A DNA stretch of 64,000 nt from positions 1,984,001 to 2,048,000 of the forward strand of contig OW818695.1 of NCBI GenBank assembly GCA_942493345.1. The letters are read 5' to 3'. This document shows, piece after piece, positions 63,206 through 64,000 of this stretch (positions are counted from its first letter, which is position 1; each line of letters begins with the position of its first letter). The position numbers and the translations under genes were made by a program. Source of the stretch: GWE2-42-39 sp942493345 (GTDB taxonomy: Bacteria > Bacteroidota > Bacteroidia > Bacteroidales > Prolixibacteraceae). The notes under the pieces are model-generated. The model was given only the letters and a program-made list of their open reading frames with translations. It did not search any database and was not told the DNA's origin.

Positions 63206-64000
63206 CTACCAAAGTTTCACTACCAACTGTTTATCTTGTCGGATCAGGCAATTGGTAAATGTTACGTTTGTTCCTGAAGGGATACTGACTTTTAATACTT
63301 TATTTGCGTACAAAGGAATAGAATACACATAATTCAAAAACCTGATTTGGTATGTGATATCCGATTTATTGCAAATTTCTATTATTCCTTTTTCGCGGTT
63401 AACTATTTTTACTGAAATTGACTTTTGGACAATTTCCTTGAGGTATTCTTCTTTTCCTGCCAGGCTATTCTCAAAATAGGCTACCGTTCTTCCTTCAAGA
63501 AGCGCCTCCTTGATGCCATCGACAGAATGCTCTTTAACGAAAACCAATGTCATCGGGCGTTGAAGTTTTTCGCGGTAGGAATTCGCGCTGGCATAATGAA
63601 GGTCGGTATTGGCAAAATAAGCAATTCCATATTCGTTGCACCAATCCAAAACCTTGGGATATAATTCAGACCCGTTGAATACCTCTACTCCACGTATTTT
63701 CTTTTGCGCGATCAGCTCTTTATGAATGGGGTACATCGTGCTGGTATCATTCGGCCATCCCGGATGGTTCCATACAAGATATGCCCCCTGGCTGACAGCT
63801 TCATTCACAGCGTCAAGTTCGTCGGGAACATTCAATTTATTTACATCCTGAATAAAAAGTGCATTGATGTGACCAAGCGGTTTCTTTCGAGTTATTTCGG
63901 CGCCCCGGACAACAAGCATTCCCATTTCATTGCCCATTTCCTGTGCCATTTTTCCCGATTTGTTTAAATCAACGCGAACGATATCTTTGTATCTCTGGTT
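63206..64000 (-). CDS. PHP-domain (CehA/McbA-like) metallohydrolase, 5' end outside window
   Basis: The frame stays open from the stop at 63206 to the last base, so the start lies outside; the ATG at 63949 is internal. Visible motifs are VRGAEITRKKPLGHINAL (E and H ligands), LVWNHPGWPND, RGVEVFNGSELYPKVLDWCN and YFANTDLHYASANSY (D-x-H), then a C-terminal beta domain of about 85 residues. PHP enzymes of this type hydrolyse phosphoesters or related bonds with several metal ions. The N-terminal H-x-H motif is beyond the window. Confidence 0.82.
   Translation of the reverse strand, partial: NQRYKDIVRVDLNKSGKMAQEMGNEMGMLVVRGAEITRKKPLGHINALFIQDVNKLNVPDELDAVNEAVSQGAYLVWNHPGWPNDTSTMYPIHKELIAQKKIRGVEVFNGSELYPKVLDWCNEYGIAYFANTDLHYASANSYREKLQRPMTLVFVKEHSVDGIKEALLEGRTVAYFENSLAGKEEYLKEIVQKSISVKIVNREKGIIEICNKSDITYQIRFLNYVYSIPLYANKVLKVSIPSGTNVTFTNCLIRQDKQLVVKLW

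Overview
The window comes from a Bacteroidota genome, probably an anaerobic or marine member of the Marinilabiliales/Prolixibacteraceae type. The grounds are two SusC/SusD pairs each driven by an ECF sigma factor and a FecR anti-sigma factor, a three-gene succinate dehydrogenase/fumarate reductase, a bacterial CCDC81-type HU/SPOR protein, promoters of the Bacteroidota form (TTTG, 19 bases, TAnnTTTG), and the palindromic intergenic repeats common in this phylum. The genus is inferred, not proven.

Layout. (1) 1-14.5 kb: a first glycan-utilisation locus. It holds a truncated gene, an endonuclease/exonuclease/phosphatase-family enzyme, ECF sigma, FecR, SusC, SusD, a secreted propeller-like protein, an alpha-galactosidase-like glycosidase and a metallophosphoesterase. 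Several of these genes are broken by one-base indels (EEP, FecR, SusC, galactosidase). The locus is followed by an in-frame 21-bp repeat array, a frameshifted small protein with an internal duplication, a G/T-rich stretch with an 18-G run, and a stub of an IS transposase; that junction looks like a sequencing or assembly artefact. (2) 14.5-18.2 kb: a secreted FAD oxidoreductase, a thymidylate-synthase-like enzyme and a remnant of a DUF4143 ATPase. (3) 18.3-33.5 kb: housekeeping genes: sdhCAB, a Memo-AMMECR1 fusion, tRNA-Arg(CCT), metG, an HU/SPOR protein, a flavin-binding protein, a methyltransferase, galE, rfbB, pheS and an acyltransferase. (4) 33.6-55.3 kb: an orphan ECF sigma factor, then about 20 kb of genes all on the minus strand. 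Read 5' to 3' they are sigma, fecR, susC, susD, toroid A, phosphoesterase, toroid B, toroid C, phosphoesterase, phosphoesterase, GH123/DUF4091-like hydrolase, glpK and glpF. (5) 55.5-61.6 kb: mscL, a HAD phosphatase, a small ABM-like protein, a lipid kinase, an LD-carboxypeptidase, yraN, a single-domain response regulator and a glycosyltransferase. (6) 61.6-64 kb: an FAD oxidoreductase and a PHP-domain hydrolase that runs off the window.

How the parts fit. Each Sus locus should sense its glycan through an STN-domain SusC, FecR and ECF sigma relay, import it with SusCD, and process it with secreted enzymes. The second locus is the most interesting part: three paralogous secreted proteins of a family I cannot name, three different metallophosphoesterases, a GH123-like hydrolase, and glycerol kinase plus glycerol facilitator next to them on the same strand. 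This suggests, as inference only, use of a phosphate- or glycerophosphate-bearing glycan. Both loci carry the same hairpin stem between fecR and susC.
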